DNA from: Hugenholtzia roseola DSM 9546
GTDB taxonomy: Bacteria; Bacteroidota; Bacteroidia; Cytophagales; Bernardetiaceae
Reading direction: 5' to 3'
NCBI RefSeq assembly: GCF_000422585.1
Contig: NZ_KE383883.1
Location: 78,782-142,781 of the forward strand
DNA: 64,000 bases
In this document: positions 16,552-24,610 of the stretch, piece by piece
Layout of the letters: the number at the start of each line of letters is the position of its first letter
Position numbering within the stretch: position 1 is the first letter of the stretch
Position numbers and translations under genes: made by a program
Notes under the pieces: generated by a model
Databases searched by the model: none
Seen by the model: only the letters and a program-made list of their open reading frames with translations
What the model was told of the DNA's origin: nothing

Positions 16552-17499
16552 TTAATTTTTTCGTCCTGCCGTAGTAGAACTATATCCTTTGATGATTTGA
16601 AAGACGGGATTGCCCCCTTGTTGTTGGTTGGGTGTGTTGGGAGTTGGATTAGAGTTGGGCGAATTGTTATGCACTACGTTGGGTGCGCCCCCGACTTTAT
16701 TGAGGTAGCAAATCGGATTTTGCTTTGCCCCCATATCTCTTACTGCCTTTGTTTCTGCTGTTTTTTTGATAAAAGGAAAGATGCTTTTTTCCCAATCAGG
16801 TGCAAGTTGTCCGTTGCTCGCCTGCTCGATGGCAGCCCAAAGTGCGTAGCTATACACGCCTGCAAAGGCATATTGCCCATAAGAGGCGGCGTTCATGACG
16901 GTATAGCCCTTGATGGTTAGTAAATCGTGCAGGGGATTTTGTGTTAGGATAAGACGCGGTTTGAGCGTTTTGCTTGGTGCAGCACCAGAGCCGCGCGGAA
17001 TGGAATTACAAGCCTCTACCCAAACATGGACACTTTCAAAAGCACCGCTATTGTGCAGGGTTTCCAAAATCTCTTGGCTCGAAAGAAGTTCTTGTAGCGA
17101 ACTATAGACGTTGTCGTGAGGATTGCAAACTAAGTAGCTCAATTCGGAAGTAGCCTGCTCGAAGTTCATGCCGTGTGAGAGCGAAAAGAAAGTAACAATT
17201 CGATGGTTTTGGCTGCTTTTTGCCTTTTGCAGGGTATTTTGAAGGGCTTGTTTGATGTGAGGAGCAGTAAAGTTATCGCCTTCTATCTGCGTAAGGTGCA
17301 GTTGATAGCCCAACATTTGCGCAATGGCTTTGAAATTGTTAGCGGCATTTTGATAATCTCGACTCAAATCTACCCCTACGCTTCTATCTTTGGTAGCGGC
17401 AGCCAAGATGACGTACCAATCGTATTGCTGCTGGGCAAGGCTTGTCGCTGCCAATCCGACATAAAAAAAGAAAAAGAAAAGAAAACGTTTCATATTCAT
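16552..17499 (-). CDS. Exported caspase-like (clan CD) peptidase C
   Basis: A 315-residue protein with signal peptide ending near TSLAQ-QQY. The core has DWYVILAAATKD, FFSLSHGMN with catalytic H109, VHVWVEACNS with catalytic C164, and a p10-like segment NAASYGQYAFAGVYSYALWAAI. The last 60 residues are Asn/Pro/Thr/Gln-rich (NSNPTPNTPNQQQGG) and look disordered, perhaps a linker or processed tail. Start at 17499 or the ATG at 17493; both give a good signal peptide. It lies 22 bp after the preceding gene of the operon. Paralogue of peptidase B. Confidence 0.83.
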   Translation of the reverse strand: MNMKRFLFFFFFYVGLAATSLAQQQYDWYVILAAATKDRSVGVDLSRDYQNAANNFKAIAQMLGYQLHLTQIEGDNFTAPHIKQALQNTLQKAKSSQNHRIVTFFSLSHGMNFEQATSELSYLVCNPHDNVYSSLQELLSSQEILETLHNSGAFESVHVWVEACNSIPRGSGAAPSKTLKPRLILTQNPLHDLLTIKGYTVMNAASYGQYAFAGVYSYALWAAIEQASNGQLAPDWEKSIFPFIKKTAETKAVRDMGAKQNPICYLNKVGGAPNVVHNNSPNSNPTPNTPNQQQGGNPVFQIIKGYSSTTAGRKN

Positions 17500-17521
17500 A
17501 AAATTTAAAATGTAAATTTTG

Positions 17522-18256
17522 TTATTTTTTCAAATTCGCTACCTTCTGATTTTTGGCAGTCGTCGTATTTTGTTTGACTTTGCTGCTAAGGGTAGTGGGA
17601 AAAAGTTTTTGATAGCACGTTTGCAATTTCTGTGTTGTCTTTTTGGAAAGAGGCAATTTTTCCTTTCCTACTTCGGCTTGCAAAATCTCAAAACAAAAAA
17701 GGTACTCGGTCTTGTTGCCTTTGTTGTCGTAGAGTTCCAGCCCCAAAGTAGGCGCAAAGACTCCCAAAAATTCGTAGTTGCGTTTTTCGAAAGCAGTGGT
17801 ATCGGATAAGATTTTGCCCAACGCTATCAGGGTGCTATCTTTCAAATCTAAAACTTTTTGATACTGAAACGCCTTGAAAATCAGGGAATCTTCTTGGGCG
17901 TAGGCTGCACTTCTGCCTGTTAGGTCGTAGGCTCTACCTTTGACAAAGTTTTTTATCTTTTCGTTGTGATGCTGTGAAATAGCCTGTTGAAAAGGGTTTT
18001 TCTGTGGCTTTTCGGTTTTGTTGGTATCGCTCTGAACGGGGTCGTCGGCAATGACAGGATTGTCCAGTTTTTTAATTTGGCGATGAGACTCTGGTTTTTT
18101 GAGCTTCAAGATAGGCGAATCGAGGGCTACCAAATGCAGGTCTGCCCCCTCTTTTGCCACTTGTAAGGGAAAATGACCTTGTTGGGTATCCTGCTGCCCT
18201 TCAAACCAAAACCAAGAAAAGAGAGAAAAGAGTGTGAGAAGAAAGGGAAGTTTCAT
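17522..18256 (-). CDS. Exported protein of unknown function in caspase operon
   Basis: A 244-residue protein. MKLPFLLTLFSLFSWFWF is a hydrophobic N-terminal segment that could be a signal peptide or anchor. A charged low-complexity stretch (about 55-105) follows, then a compact C-terminal half with YEFLGVFAPTLGLELYDNKG and TEYLFCFEILQAEVG. No family is recognised. The ATG at 18256 was preferred over the longer frame from 18355, which would overlap the preceding gene and lacks a signal sequence. It sits 49 bp after the gene before it and 22 bp before caspase C, so it is almost certainly co-transcribed. Confidence 0.6.
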   Translation of the reverse strand: MKLPFLLTLFSLFSWFWFEGQQDTQQGHFPLQVAKEGADLHLVALDSPILKLKKPESHRQIKKLDNPVIADDPVQSDTNKTEKPQKNPFQQAISQHHNEKIKNFVKGRAYDLTGRSAAYAQEDSLIFKAFQYQKVLDLKDSTLIALGKILSDTTAFEKRNYEFLGVFAPTLGLELYDNKGNKTEYLFCFEILQAEVGKEKLPLSKKTTQKLQTCYQKLFPTTLSSKVKQNTTTAKNQKVANLKK

Positions 18257-18305
18257 GTCGAAGTGTTTAAAAGTAAAAAAATAGTATTGTTTGTAGCCCT
18301 TTTTT

Positions 18306-18710
18306 TTAGAGTATATAAAGGTTGTAGGCAAGTCCGATTTCTTCAAAATCAACATAAAGCTGTAGCCTACCTCCCTGCGAATTGAGCTTTACGAAACGGA
18401 TACGGCACTCTACTCCGTTTTGATTAAGACAAGACCAGCCCATGACGCTATCGCCATCACTATCTTGACTTTCACCCAAATATTCAATGACATCATACAC
18501 TTGTTTGCGTTCAGCGTGAAGTTCTATGCGGTTGTTGTCCATATCAATCGTACCCAGCACACTAAGTTTTTGATAGGGCGACCAATCTGTCCATGTGCCG
18601 CTATTTTTTTCCCGATAAGAAAAATCTTGTGTCTTGAATTTGATGACCTGCGCCGAAAGGGAAAAGCAGGCGAGCAGAAAAAAGGTCAGAAATAGAAGGT
18701 ATCGTTTCAT
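18306..18710 (-). CDS. Small exported beta-rich protein of unknown function
   Basis: A 134-residue protein with a clean signal peptide (MKRYLLFLTFFLLACFSLSAQ, cleavage after Q21 or A20). The mature part has alternating hydrophobic residues typical of a small beta-barrel or sandwich, and two cysteines (WSCLNQNGVECRI) that may form a disulphide. No family is recognised. It lies 12 bp after the vWA gene in the same operon. A role as partner or inhibitor of the caspases is possible but is speculation from position only. Confidence 0.65.
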   Translation of the reverse strand: MKRYLLFLTFFLLACFSLSAQVIKFKTQDFSYREKNSGTWTDWSPYQKLSVLGTIDMDNNRIELHAERKQVYDVIEYLGESQDSDGDSVMGWSCLNQNGVECRIRFVKLNSQGGRLQLYVDFEEIGLAYNLYIL

Positions 18711-18722
18711 AAAGAAAGAGGT

Positions 18723-19445
18723 TTATTTTTTCCAATGGTTATTATTTGGAATGTAGAAAGAATAATTTGGGACAAGTATTTTTCCGCCCAATACATTCAC
18801 ATGTAGGCGCAAGGCATCTACGATGTCTGAAAAAAGCGGCTTAAACTTAGTACCACTCAAAACGGCTGCATTGTTCTGCCCTACAAGGTTTTGCATGTAG
18901 GAAAAATCGACGCCACCTCCTTGGGCATCACCAATCGCTACTGCCTGCACGATGGCACGCGATTGCAACCTTTGTGCGGCTTGCAGGGCAGTGCTTGGGT
19001 CGTTGGGCAAACCGTCGGAAAGGATAATGACGACATTTTCCTGCGAATTTCCCGTAACGGCACTTTCCACTAAGGCAAGCGCGTCGGTCAGATTTGTACC
19101 ACCAGTCGCCACTAAAAAGGGCTGTTGTGGATTACCCGTCAGCGTGCTTGGGCTGCGCTCCATTGTAGCATAATCATCAAAGGCAATTAAGGCAACCTGT
19201 GCAGTTTGCTTCAAAACGGGGTCGGCAGCGATTTTTTGCCAAGTATCTTGCAAGGCGGCATTGAGCTTGTCCATCTTTTCCCCCGACATCGAGCCAGAGC
19301 GGTCGGCTACGATAAAGAAATTGATTTTTGCGCCCAAAGTCGCCGTTTTTCCGCTTGGGTTTCCATATTGAAGCCTTAATTGCGCGTTTGCCTCAAATCC
19401 GATAAAGACAAGGCAGAATATTAAAAAAGTAGTCAGACGTAACAT
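18723..19445 (-). CDS. Exported von Willebrand factor A domain protein, first gene of caspase operon
   Basis: A 240-residue protein with signal peptide (cleavage near EANAQ-LRL) and a single vWA domain at about 40-205. The metal-ion-dependent adhesion site is complete: D48-R-S50-G-S52, the Thr of GGTNLTDA, and the Asp of ILSDGLPND. It should bind Mg2+ or Ca2+ and a protein ligand in the periplasm or outside the cell. It has no membrane anchor and no MoxR-type ATPase neighbour, so it differs from BatA-like or MoxR-linked vWA proteins. A good promoter lies at 19502-19532. Domain certain; role as scaffold or adaptor for the caspases is inferred. Confidence 0.9.
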   Translation of the reverse strand: MLRLTTFLIFCLVFIGFEANAQLRLQYGNPSGKTATLGAKINFFIVADRSGSMSGEKMDKLNAALQDTWQKIAADPVLKQTAQVALIAFDDYATMERSPSTLTGNPQQPFLVATGGTNLTDALALVESAVTGNSQENVVIILSDGLPNDPSTALQAAQRLQSRAIVQAVAIGDAQGGGVDFSYMQNLVGQNNAAVLSGTKFKPLFSDIVDALRLHVNVLGGKILVPNYSFYIPNNNHWKK

Positions 19446-19501
19446 CTTGTTGTGAAATTTAGGGTGAGAAAAACAGAGATGCGTCTTTGTAAGACGTAAT
19501 G

Positions 19502-19532
19502 CAAAGTTAGTTTGTCCTTTTTTTAATTCAAA
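19502..19532 (-). promoter_or_regulatory. Promoter of the vWA-caspase-WD40 operon
   Basis: On the minus strand TTTG (19532-19529), a 19-nt spacer, then TAACTTTG (19509-19502). This is a full match to the Bacteroidota -33/-7 consensus. Transcription would start near 19495, giving a leader of about 50 nt before the vWA ATG. Confidence 0.65.
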
Positions 19533-19539
19533 ATAAAAA

Positions 19540-19569
19540 CCTTATTGCATGCAATCCCATGCAATAAGG
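19540..19569. promoter_or_regulatory. 12-bp inverted repeat just upstream of the caspase-operon promoter
   Basis: Perfect arms CCTTATTGCATG and CATGCAATAAGG separated by 6 nt, ending 8 bp beyond the -33 box. It could be an operator for a dimeric regulator. Read on the minus strand it is followed by a T-rich run, so a terminator-like hairpin is the alternative, but no minus-strand gene precedes it. The rest of 19446-19845 holds no gene. Confidence 0.4.
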
Positions 19570-19845
19570 CACAACCACTTTTCGGAAAAATTGCTTTATA
19601 GGCTTGAATAGTGGCACTTTTTTGCGATTGCAACGCCTTGCAAGACTTAAAAAAAATTAAAAACAGGCGTGGCAGAAAACAGTGTTTCGGTTTGGAAAGC
19701 TACCTTCTTTTTCATTTCGCCCTCTTTTTGTGTATCTTTGCTATTGCTTTTTCGTTTGACAAGATACGCACCTTTTTTCCTACTATTCTTCAATATGATA
19801 GGCTTTCCAAGTCAAAGGCAAGTCTATTTTAGCCCCCTTAATTTT

Positions 19846-20136
19846 ATGTTGGACATCATTGCAGTAACGCTTATTTTCTCTATTCCGCTATCTGCCATCT
19901 TGGGTAGTATTTATATCAAAAGCAAAAAACTAAACCTACAAAAAGCAGAAAGCAAACGCCTACTCGAACTTTTAGAAGAAAACAAGCAAATCAAGAGCCG
20001 CTTGGAAAGCCTCGAAACCATTATCGCAGGCGCAAATTTGGAGATGCTCACTTCGGGCAGCCTCGAAGATAGCGAACAAGTACGCGCCCAAATTCAGGCG
20101 ATGAAAAAGCAAAGCCGCTTTCGTTTGGAAGACTAA
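19846..20136 (+). CDS. PspB-like membrane protein
   Basis: A 96-residue protein. One membrane segment lies at about 4-25 (IIAVTLIFSIPLSAILGSIYI), followed by a basic cytoplasmic stretch and a coiled coil (LLELLEENKQIKSRLESLETI). This is the plan and length of phage-shock protein B, whose coiled coil binds PspC/PspA in proteobacteria; similar small proteins occur widely in Cytophagales without a Psp operon. The ATG at 19846 was chosen; the longer frame from 19669 would add a low-complexity leader. A TATCTTTG box lies at 19733-19740. No other psp gene is adjacent, so the function is open. Confidence 0.65.
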   Translation: MLDIIAVTLIFSIPLSAILGSIYIKSKKLNLQKAESKRLLELLEENKQIKSRLESLETIIAGANLEMLTSGSLEDSEQVRAQIQAMKKQSRFRLED

Positions 20137-20203
20137 TGAGAAAAAGAGAAAAGGCGGTTTAAAAAAAAGGCACTTCTGGCAGGCATTTCAAAACTTATTC
20201 CCC

Positions 20204-20235
20204 TTTGGTGAAGTTGGAGAAGAGAGCTACCTTTG
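20204..20235 (+). promoter_or_regulatory. Promoter of the TPR gene
   Basis: TTTG at 20204-20207, a 20-nt spacer, and TACCTTTG at 20228-20235, a full consensus match. It lies 39 bp upstream of the ATG at 20275. Confidence 0.6.
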
Positions 20236-20274
20236 TGGCTTTCTCCTTGCCTTATTTCCTAATTTTTCCCTGCC

Positions 20275-21060
20275 ATGAAACAACAACTCTTAGAAGAAGC
20301 ATACGCCCTACTACAAAAGCGACAATTTCAAGAAGCACACGCGCTTTTTTTGCGCCTTCAAGAAAACGAAGCTGCCGATGTACGGATTCTATATGGCTTG
20401 GGACTTAGTTATTTTTACCAACAGCAGATAGAAGCCGCCATCGATACCTACACCCAAGCCCTTGCGCTTGCCCCTACACAAGCCGAAATTTGGTCGGATA
20501 GGGGAGTCGCCTATTTTCACAAAGGCAACAAAACCGCCGCCCTCAATGATTTAGATGAAGCCCAACGCTTAGAGCCACACAACCCCTACCGCTATTCAAG
20601 TCGTGCCTACATTCGTGCCTCCCTCAAAGATTTGGAAGGTGCAATCCAAGACTATGAAAAAGCCATCGAATTAGACCCCGACGACGCTGTGGCTTACAAC
20701 AACTTAGGACTTTTACAAGACCAATTAGGATATAAACAAAAAGCACAGAAATTCTACAAAAAAGCCGACGCTTTGGCACAAGACCAAGCTGATGCCCCTT
20801 CTTTTGCACCCAAAAAAGAAGCGCGAAAGGGCGAAGAAGAAGACGCGCCCGTCAGCCAAGCCGAATTTAAAGCCCTCAAAGAAAGTATTTTAGGAAATGA
20901 ACAGACCGAAAAGCAGCCTTCTCAAATAGATGCACCGCCGCCAAAGGCAAAAATTACACTAAAAAGCTATTGGCAGGTAGTTTGTCAGATAGCGCAAAAC
21001 AAGCAAGAGCGCAAAGCCTTTTGGGAATTTATCAAGACGACCTTACAAGGAAAAAAATAA
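20275..21060 (+). CDS. Cytoplasmic tetratricopeptide-repeat protein
   Basis: A 261-residue protein without signal peptide or membrane segment. Four to five TPR units fill about 3-165 (ILYGLGLSYFYQQQIEAAID, EIWSDRGVAYFHKGNKTAAL, AIQDYEKAIELDPDDAVAYNNLGLL). The rest is a charged, probably flexible linker rich in Lys/Glu/Pro and a short C-terminal helix. TPR solenoids bind partner proteins; no partner can be named from the context. It has its own promoter at 20204-20235. Confidence 0.85.
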   Translation: MKQQLLEEAYALLQKRQFQEAHALFLRLQENEAADVRILYGLGLSYFYQQQIEAAIDTYTQALALAPTQAEIWSDRGVAYFHKGNKTAALNDLDEAQRLEPHNPYRYSSRAYIRASLKDLEGAIQDYEKAIELDPDDAVAYNNLGLLQDQLGYKQKAQKFYKKADALAQDQADAPSFAPKKEARKGEEEDAPVSQAEFKALKESILGNEQTEKQPSQIDAPPPKAKITLKSYWQVVCQIAQNKQERKAFWEFIKTTLQGKK

Positions 21061-21187
21061 CGGCAAACCTACTTTTTCCTCACTTTCACTATCGCATTTA
21101 TACTTTTTTAGGCTAAAAAACGTATATTTGGTATGTACGCTTTGGTACGAACTCAAAAATCCTCTGCTCACCTCTCTACAAGCGGTT

Positions 21188-22021
21188 ATGAAGCCCACGC
21201 GCTGCACAGGCAACTACATCTTACGCTCTCTCTTTGGCTTATCGGCTCTTTTAGCCTCCGATAAGCAAGGGAAAGGCTATGCCGCTGCCTCATTTTCGCG
21301 CTCTTTGTGTCGCCTAAGCCTCATCTTTTTGCTCGCTACTGCCCCTTTTGGCGCACAGGCACAAGAACTGCCCTACCAAGACCCCCTCAATAAACCCGCA
21401 CTTTGGGCGCAAATCATACAAAAACCACTTTTTCAGCCCCTTTGGGAAGAATATCGCGGTAAAAAATGGACACAACTAAGCCCACAAGAGCGCGTAGAAG
21501 TCAAGATGTGGCAGCAAACGGCTATGCTTCTTTTTGTGCAAAAGCGAAACCCCAATAATGGGCAAAACAACGCTGCTATGGCGCAAAATAATCAGAAAAA
21601 TCAGACAACAACAAACGGCAGCAATACAAATAGTAGTACAAAAAATAATACACAAAGTCAGGTAAAAAATCAGACTAAAAGCCCCTACGCCCTACGTCCC
21701 GAACATGTAGAATTGCTAAAAAGAGAAGAAATCCGTACTTATGTGCGCGAAATGGAAGAATTTGTGATGCTCGAACCGATGGAAGTGGAAGATTTGAAAG
21801 AAAACCTTTTTGAAAACTTCTTTTTGATAGAAGATTACTTCTTCGAGGAATTTAAGCGGTATGGCGCAAGCTATGTTACCTACAAAAAAACGCACCCCAA
21901 AGGCGATTATAGCGAAGACCAATGGATTGAGGAAAAAGAAAACGAGCTACTAAATTTGAAAAAATCTTACATAGAGAAAGAAAAATTTGGCTTTTTAGAA
22001 GCGCAACTCCAAAAACAGTAA
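21188..22021 (+). CDS. Exported protein of unknown function, paralogue of 22464
   Basis: A 277-residue protein with a long basic N-region before the hydrophobic core LSLIFLLATAPFGAQA, with likely cleavage at AQA-QEL. The mature protein opens with a short motif LNKPALWAQ...LWEEYRGKKW, followed by an Asn/Thr/Gln-rich linker (about 125-165). A helical C-terminal half is acidic (EEFVMLEPMEVEDLKENL). The protein at 22464 repeats the opening motif and the C-terminal half, so both belong to one small family that I do not recognise. The ATG at 21188 was chosen; a start at 21128 is possible. TATATTTG at 21123-21130 may be its -7 box. Confidence 0.65.
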   Translation: MKPTRCTGNYILRSLFGLSALLASDKQGKGYAAASFSRSLCRLSLIFLLATAPFGAQAQELPYQDPLNKPALWAQIIQKPLFQPLWEEYRGKKWTQLSPQERVEVKMWQQTAMLLFVQKRNPNNGQNNAAMAQNNQKNQTTTNGSNTNSSTKNNTQSQVKNQTKSPYALRPEHVELLKREEIRTYVREMEEFVMLEPMEVEDLKENLFENFFLIEDYFFEEFKRYGASYVTYKKTHPKGDYSEDQWIEEKENELLNLKKSYIEKEKFGFLEAQLQKQ

Positions 22022-22463
22022 GTTCATAAACTTGTTTGGCACTATCTTCATATAAAACACGTCTTAAAAAAGTAAAAAACGCTGCGCCTCTGGCATTACG
22101 CGCCTTTTTTAATTTTGCGTTCTTGTTTTGTTTTTGTACAAAAATTGGGTTTTGGTGTATAGAAAGCGTATAAAATGCGGTTTTATTGCTTCAAAACCAC
22201 TCGCCTATGTGAAAGCCTTTGATAGAAGAAGGCGACAAATTGGGTTGAAATTCTTATCTTTACTTTGCGAATGGTTTGGAAAAAAAGCGCGTCAAGATGG
22301 TTTGGGGTCATCAAGAAGCCCAACAAAATGCGTTTTTTCTGCGTCTTTTCTCTGTTTGAAAGTTGCTCGATGTAGCACTTCTTCTGCTTCTTTTCGTCTG
22401 CTCTGTTTCTACCCTACTTCTTTCCTACCTCTATTCCTATCCTATCCAAACAATTACTTTCCT
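22022..22463. other. 442-bp intergenic region, no gene seen
   Basis: The downstream frame stays open through part of this region (from 22128), but those residues look unlike protein and precede a good signal peptide at 22464. No repeat copy, RNA gene or convincing promoter pair is visible. Confidence 0.4.
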
Positions 22464-23102
22464 ATGAAAACTTCGCCTACTAACCTGCCTTTTTTAGGAA
22501 TTGCTTCTCACACTTGGCGGCTGACATTTTTACTGCTTTTCAGCCTCGCTCTTTTCGGACTCTCGCCTATGGCAAAGGCGCAAAAAAAACTAAACGACCC
22601 ACTTTCCAAACCTGCAATTTGGGCGAAACTCAAAGCAAACCCAAACCAATTAGGACTTTGGGAGGAATACTTGGGTAAAAAGCTCGAAGCGATGAGCGCG
22701 GAGGAAAAAAATCAGATGCTTACGTGGCAGGACGAATTGGCACTTTTGGCGTTGGCTTCGAATGAAATTGTGGTCAGTGTATCGGCTACCACCAATCAGG
22801 ACGACGAATATTTTATCTATGAATTGCAGGCGCAGGAATGGAAAAATATGCAGGAGGTAGTGATGAACCCAAGTGATGAGATGACGCATCTAAAACAAAA
22901 TGTAGATGAAAATTTTGCCATCTTAGAAGACCTCTTTGCTGAAACTTTCGAAGAGTACGGCGAAACCTACGTTTATTATGCCGATAAATATCCTACCAAA
23001 AACTACTCACAGACGGCATGGATAGAGGAGCAGGAAGCCAAAATTCGCAGCTTCAAAGAAAAAGAACTCGACGACATAAAGGCGCGTATCATCAAAAAAT
23101 AA
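22464..23102 (+). CDS. Exported protein of unknown function, paralogue of 21188
   Basis: A 212-residue protein with signal peptide (core LTFLLLFSLALFGLSPMA, cleavage near KAQ-KKL). The mature part begins NDPLSKPAIWAKLK...LWEEYLGKKL, nearly the same as the gene before it. The two also share a C-terminal helical region (DEMTHLKQNVDENFAILEDLF; AWIEEQEAKIR). It lacks the Asn/Thr-rich linker of its paralogue. The ATG at 22464 sits directly before the signal peptide. Tandem duplication followed by divergence is the simplest reading. Function unknown. Confidence 0.7.
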   Translation: MKTSPTNLPFLGIASHTWRLTFLLLFSLALFGLSPMAKAQKKLNDPLSKPAIWAKLKANPNQLGLWEEYLGKKLEAMSAEEKNQMLTWQDELALLALASNEIVVSVSATTNQDDEYFIYELQAQEWKNMQEVVMNPSDEMTHLKQNVDENFAILEDLFAETFEEYGETYVYYADKYPTKNYSQTAWIEEQEAKIRSFKEKELDDIKARIIKK

Positions 23103-23139
23103 CGCCCTTTCGCTAATTTTTATCTGAAAGACGGTAGAA

Positions 23140-23171
23140 TTTGGTGGGCAAAAGAAAAAGTATTAAATTTG
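23140..23171 (+). promoter_or_regulatory. Promoter of rpmE2
   Basis: TTTG at 23140-23143, a 20-nt spacer, and TAAATTTG at 23164-23171, matching the Bacteroidota consensus. The leader to the ATG at 23254 is about 75 nt, room for regulation of a ribosomal-protein gene, though no clear structure was found in it. Confidence 0.6.
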
Positions 23172-23253
23172 CGCTCTGTTTTCCAATTCCTTGTGTCTAA
23201 TTCCTTTGGCAAGTGGCAAACTCCTCTTGCTGTCATCTAAATTTTATCACGTC

Positions 23254-23505
23254 ATGAAAAAAGGTATTCACCCTGAATACAGAGATGTCGTCTTTTTGGA
23301 TACATCAAGCGACTTCAAATTCCTTACTCGCTCTACTGTGGCTTCAAAAGAAACCACTATTTGGGAAGACGGCAAAGAATATCCCCTTGTAAAGGTAGAG
23401 ATTAGCTCGGCTTCGCACCCCTTCTATACAGGTGCAAAAGGACACGTAGGCGCACAAGCAGGTCGCGTAGAACGTTTCAACCGTCTTTATGGCAAGAAAA
23501 AATAA
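23254..23505 (+). CDS. rpmE2: 50S ribosomal protein L31, type B (zinc-free)
   Basis: An 83-residue ribosomal protein of the large subunit. The type B signature is clear: [36 protein letters not shown] and FYTGAKG...[13 protein letters not shown]. The zinc-binding cysteines of type A are absent, as expected for this form. The ATG at 23254 gives the standard length. It has a good promoter at 23140-23171 and a strong terminator at 23551-23584, so it is monocistronic. Confidence 0.97.
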   Translation: MKKGIHPEYRDVVFLDTSSDFKFLTRSTVASKETTIWEDGKEYPLVKVEISSASHPFYTGAKGHVGAQAGRVERFNRLYGKKK

Positions 23506-23550
23506 GCCCTCTGGCACTGATTTTCGGCTATCCTTTCGATACAAAACAAA

Positions 23551-23584
23551 AAAAGCTAAGAACGTTGCGTTCTTAGCTTTTTTT
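23551..23584 (+). terminator. Intrinsic terminator after rpmE2
   Basis: Perfect 14-bp stem AAAAGCTAAGAACG / CGTTCTTAGCTTTT with a 3-nt loop and T-run, 45 bp after the stop codon. The A-run on the left lets it also serve the convergent TetR-like gene. Confidence 0.92.
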
Positions 23585-23670
23585 TAGGGCTTTTTTTTAG
23601 GGCTTTTGTTAGATTTAAAACTTGACTTTAAAAGCAAAACTGCCCTTTTATTTTTCACCCTATTGTCGCC

Positions 23671-24351
23671 CTATTTTCGCACACTTTGGAACAAAAACTT
23701 GGCAAAATCGAAGGCAGAGTCGGCTAAATTCCTACCTACCAAATCCATCACAAAATTAACCGTCTTTTCGATGGCGGCATCTGTTTTTTCGAAGCCCTTG
23801 CTGCTATCGCGCAACCAAAAGCGCAACAAAAATTCGGTTTCTGCCCAAATCAGATTGCTATACTGACCGCTCAAAAACATGCGGGGCTGCACTTCTTGGG
23901 TATCGATGCCCTCATCTATCAAATTTGCGATATAATTTCTAAACTTTTCCTTAAACTCATGCAGCGTTTTATTTCTAAAACCGCCATTGCGCTTATCGAA
24001 AATAGTAACCAAATAACTACGGTTTTCCTTCAAAACTTCCATCAGGGTAAAATAGAACGCCAATAACTTTTCGCGCACCGAATACTCGTGATACACCTCG
24101 TCATTTTGCAAGCGTGTGATAGTTTCTTCAAACCAATCCGCCCAAATTTCCTGCTCTATGTTCAGAAACTGACTATAATATTCGTAAAAAAGGCTCTCTT
24201 TTTCACCCATCTCTGCCATAAGGTTGTAGATAGAAGCAGGCACAACGCCTCGCTCGCGCACGTACTTGATAAAAGTGGCTTTAATTTGCGCCGCCTGATT
24301 TTGCGCCTCAAAGTGGGGTTCGGAATCGTTGATAGGGGGTTGATTTTCCAT
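23671..24351 (-). CDS. TetR-like transcriptional regulator
   Basis: A 226-residue all-helical protein. The N-terminal 20-70 region has the TetR helix pattern (IKATFIKYVRERGVVPASIYNLMAEMGEKESLFYEYYSQF split over three helices), where VVPASIYNLMAEMG would be the helix-turn-helix and FYEYYSQF the family Phe-Tyr-x-x-Phe helix. The C-terminal ligand domain fits the group found widely in Bacteroidota as single regulators. The recognition helix is less canonical than usual, so DNA binding is likely but not certain. No efflux or lipid genes are adjacent to suggest a target. Confidence 0.75.
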   Translation of the reverse strand: MENQPPINDSEPHFEAQNQAAQIKATFIKYVRERGVVPASIYNLMAEMGEKESLFYEYYSQFLNIEQEIWADWFEETITRLQNDEVYHEYSVREKLLAFYFTLMEVLKENRSYLVTIFDKRNGGFRNKTLHEFKEKFRNYIANLIDEGIDTQEVQPRMFLSGQYSNLIWAETEFLLRFWLRDSSKGFEKTDAAIEKTVNFVMDLVGRNLADSAFDFAKFLFQSVRK

Positions 24352-24610
24352 AGTGCAAAGTTTGTGTCGTAAAGGTTCGAAACGTAATTTTGATACAAGA
24401 GATAACGAAAAAAGGTAGAATAGGGTTTAAAAATAAGGCTGACAGAGCGTCTGAAAGGCTGGATACACTTTTTTATTTGGTAATATTTTTGCTTTTTGCT
24501 CTTCTATTGTGTGAAAAAAACAGCAGGGCGATACTACAAAACCAAAAGCCCTGCGCTGTTTTTCCTACCACAAAATTTCTAACTTGTTTCACCTCACTAA
24601 AAAAGGGCTG

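Noticed and set aside
19446..19845. tRNA or other structured RNA gene in the gap before the PspB-like gene
   Set aside because: Apart from the 12-bp palindrome and promoter, no cloverleaf or known RNA pattern could be built; none was found in the other gaps either.
22128..22463. N-terminal extension of the exported protein at 22464
   Set aside because: The frame is open, but the added residues precede a complete signal peptide and have leader-like composition.
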